Part shown: positions 62,569 through 64,000 of the stretch, one piece after another
Layout: each line of letters starts with the position of its first letter
Numbering within the stretch: position 1 is the stretch's first letter
Assembly (NCBI RefSeq): GCF_011516645.4
Contig: NZ_CP088285.1
Coordinates: forward strand, 5,102,501 to 5,166,500
Length of the DNA stretch: 64,000 bases
Reading direction: 5' to 3'
Source: Bradyrhizobium septentrionale
Lineage (GTDB): Bacteria; Pseudomonadota; Alphaproteobacteria; Rhizobiales; Xanthobacteraceae
The notes under the pieces: model-generated
Databases searched by the model: none
Told to the model about the DNA's origin: nothing
What the model saw: the letters and a program-made list of their open reading frames with translations, nothing else
Position numbers and translations under genes: made by a program

Positions 62569-62703
62569 GCGGTCGAGTTCGACCTTGTCGCGGGCGTAGA
62601 TGGCCTCCTGGCGGTAAAGCGGCTCGCCATCGGCATATTTGGCAACGGCAATCTGGGCCAGAAGCGCTTCCGTCGTCAAAGCTATTGGAGTGCCGGTAAC
62701 GAG
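62569..62703 (-). pseudogene. IS66 tnpC fragment
   Basis: LVTGTPIALTTEALLAQIAVAKYADGEPLYRQEAIYARDKVELDR matches the segment of TnpC just before the first catalytic Asp (compare VTEALLAHVAVMKYGYQLPLYRQEQMFAAQGITLDRQ in element 1). Both sides are missing. Confidence 0.75.
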
Positions 62704-62813
62704 AGACGCGGAAGCCAGCTCCAGCGTCGCCGACCGCCTCGCAGTGTTCCAGTTCAACGTCCTCTCGGCCTAATCCTCCGTAGAAATCACCCGGCTCGGC
62801 GAGCCGAGGGGCA

Positions 62814-63170
62814 TCAGCAGCTATCGGATTGCACGTCTCTCCACCATACTGTGTATGTGAAGGACAGGACTTGGCGGCAATCAAATACCTGAACGTGACC
62901 GCTGACGATTTTCACTGAGAAGAAGGACGATGTGTCGTCCTCGTAGCCGATGCAAATCTCCGAGGTCCCAGGGCTCAATATCCAACGCGATTTCGCCCCG
63001 TGGTGATACAGGTTCGGTAACAAACCGCTGACGTGGCATTCACTGTCGTAGTCGTATCCGTCCACTTGTTTTCCGCATACGGCGACACTAATCTCGTTGC
63101 GCGTTTTGGTTTCGCGTTCGTACACGCTGAGGACAGAGCTGGCTCCGCAAATTCGGACAGTAGCTTGAGT
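62814..63170 (-). pseudogene. 3' part of an unknown gene cut by the IS3 element
   Basis: The minus-strand frame reads SVLSVYERETKTRNEISVAVCGKQVDGYDYDSECHVSGLLPNLYHHGAKSRWILSPGTSEICIGYEDDTSSFFSVKIVSGHVQVFDCRQVLSFTYTVWW. The balanced, beta-rich composition looks like real protein, and no start is seen before the IS3 region at about 63170. The family is not recognised. Treat as a probable truncated gene. Confidence 0.35.
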
Positions 63171-63222
63171 GGATTTTCTGCCTGACAGCGGCGAGGATTC
63201 TTGCCGCGAATCAGGAGCGAAG

Positions 63223-63528
63223 ATGACGAAGAAGAGCCGCCGGATGCATTCTCCGGCATTCAAGGCGAAGGTTGCTTTGGCTGCGGTCAAAGGCGACAAG
63301 ACGCTGGCGGAGCTGGCGCAACTGTTTGATGTTCATCCGAACCAGATCACGATCTGGAAAAACCAGCTCCTGGAAGGCGCCGCCGGCGTGTTTGGGCATG
63401 ACAAGGCGTCGGCCGAGACGCCGGTCGATTTGAAGGCGTTACATGCCAAGATCGGCGAGCTGGCGTTGGAAAACGATTTTTTGTCCGGCGCGCTCACCAA
63501 GGCGGGCCTGCTGAGCGCAAAGCGATGA
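63223..63528 (+). CDS. IS3-family OrfA
   Basis: A 101-residue protein. ATG 63223 follows AGGAG. MTKKSRRMHSPAFKAKVALAAVKGDKTLAELAQLFDVHPNQITIWKNQLLEGA is the helix-turn-helix and the leucine-rich end follows. Its stop overlaps the OrfB start (ATGA). Confidence 0.93.
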   Translation: MTKKSRRMHSPAFKAKVALAAVKGDKTLAELAQLFDVHPNQITIWKNQLLEGAAGVFGHDKASAETPVDLKALHAKIGELALENDFLSGALTKAGLLSAKR

Positions 63529-64000
63529 TCGACCGCGGTCATGATCTTTCTATCGTGCGCCAGGCGAAGGTCCTGAAGCTGGCTCGCAGCACGGTCTACT
63601 ATGAACCTCGGCCAGTTTCGGCCGAGGACCTTGCCTTGATGCGTCGGCTCGATGAGCTGCATCTCGATTATCCCTTCGCGGGAGCGCGTATGCAGCGATC
63701 GTTGCTGCGGCGGGAGGGCGTATACGCCGGTCGCCGCCACATCGCGACGCTGATGAAGCGCATGGGGATCGAGGCGGTCTATCGTCGCCCGAACACGAGT
63801 AAGCCGGCACCGGGTCACAAGATCTACCCGTACCTGTTGCGCGGATTGAAGATCGAGCGGCCCGACCAGGCGTGGGCAATGGACATCACCTACATTCCGA
63901 TGCGGCGTGGCTTCGTCTATCTCGCGGCGGTCGTCGATGTGTTCAGCCGACGGGTCCTGGCCCATCGCGTCTCGATCACAATGGAGGCGGCCTTCTGCGT
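63525..64000 (+). CDS. IS3-family transposase OrfB, cut by window end
   Basis: The first 158 residues are present: MIDRGHDLSIVRQAKVLKLARSTVYYEPRPV, the HTH_21-like segment LDYPFAGARMQRSLLRREG, and the first catalytic Asp in WAMDITYIPMRRGFVYLAAVVDVFSRRVLAH. The other Asp and the Glu lie beyond the window. Confidence 0.93.
   Translation, partial: MIDRGHDLSIVRQAKVLKLARSTVYYEPRPVSAEDLALMRRLDELHLDYPFAGARMQRSLLRREGVYAGRRHIATLMKRMGIEAVYRRPNTSKPAPGHKIYPYLLRGLKIERPDQAWAMDITYIPMRRGFVYLAAVVDVFSRRVLAHRVSITMEAAFC

Larger units (their letters stand above)
63171..64000 (+). mobile_element. IS3-family element, left part
   Basis: Contains OrfA and the start of OrfB. The left terminal repeat should lie between about 63150 and 63200, where TGGATTTTCTGCCTGACAGC is a candidate, but without the right end it cannot be confirmed. 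Confidence 0.7.

Overview
The window looks like an alphaproteobacterial genome of the Bradyrhizobium type. Base composition is high GC. ABC-type and dctA-type uptake genes sit beside aromatic and acyl-CoA catabolism genes, short palindromic repeats are dispersed between genes, and the right end is dense in IS66, IS21, IS3 and IS630 sequences. A FixK-like box precedes a hemN gene. The genus is an inference from gene content; no rRNA or other marker gene is present.

Left part (1 to about 39.8 kb), ordinary chromosome with catabolic clusters. A partial molybdenum hydroxylase large subunit is followed by an XRE-cupin regulator divergent from a polar amino acid ABC transporter and an FAD amine-oxidase-like protein (1.6-6.1 kb). 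Next come scattered enzymes: an alpha/beta hydrolase, a PaaI thioesterase, a GAF histidine kinase, a gamma-glutamyltransferase-like protein, a crotonase, a quinone-oxidoreductase-like dehydrogenase, a DUF2066 protein and an AraC regulator. From 15.6 to 32.5 kb lie three catabolic units, two of them adjoining divergent LysR genes. They are (i) a Rieske aromatic oxygenase operon with its own MFS transporter and MarR repressor, with a perfect palindrome upstream; (ii) a flavin monooxygenase, hydrolase, MFS and M24 peptidase operon behind a LysR gene with a palindromic T-N11-A site; (iii) a dctA, pdxA-like and two Tat-exported MmgE/PrpD genes operon behind another LysR gene. Three genes in this stretch carry single-base frame disruptions. 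At 33.5-39.8 kb is a type I secretion system (ABC ATPase plus HlyD adaptor) with two glycine-rich repeat proteins that share a repeat and a C-terminal design and are the best candidates for its cargo. This is the least familiar system in the window.

Right part (about 40.4-64 kb), mobile island. It opens with a 26-bp copy of a tRNA 3' end, then a nucleotidyltransferase-type toxin/antitoxin pair, then a nest of insertion sequences. An IS21 is cut by an IS66 that left an exact 8-bp target duplication, and a second IS66 carrying an extra gene joins the broken istB to another truncated transposase. Between degraded mobile sequence lie an S10 carboxypeptidase, an OprB-type porin, small hypothetical membrane proteins and hemN. 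The end holds a decayed serine recombinase and an IS3 element that runs off the window. Composition and layout resemble a symbiosis or integrative island, but no nod, nif or secretion-effector gene is seen here.
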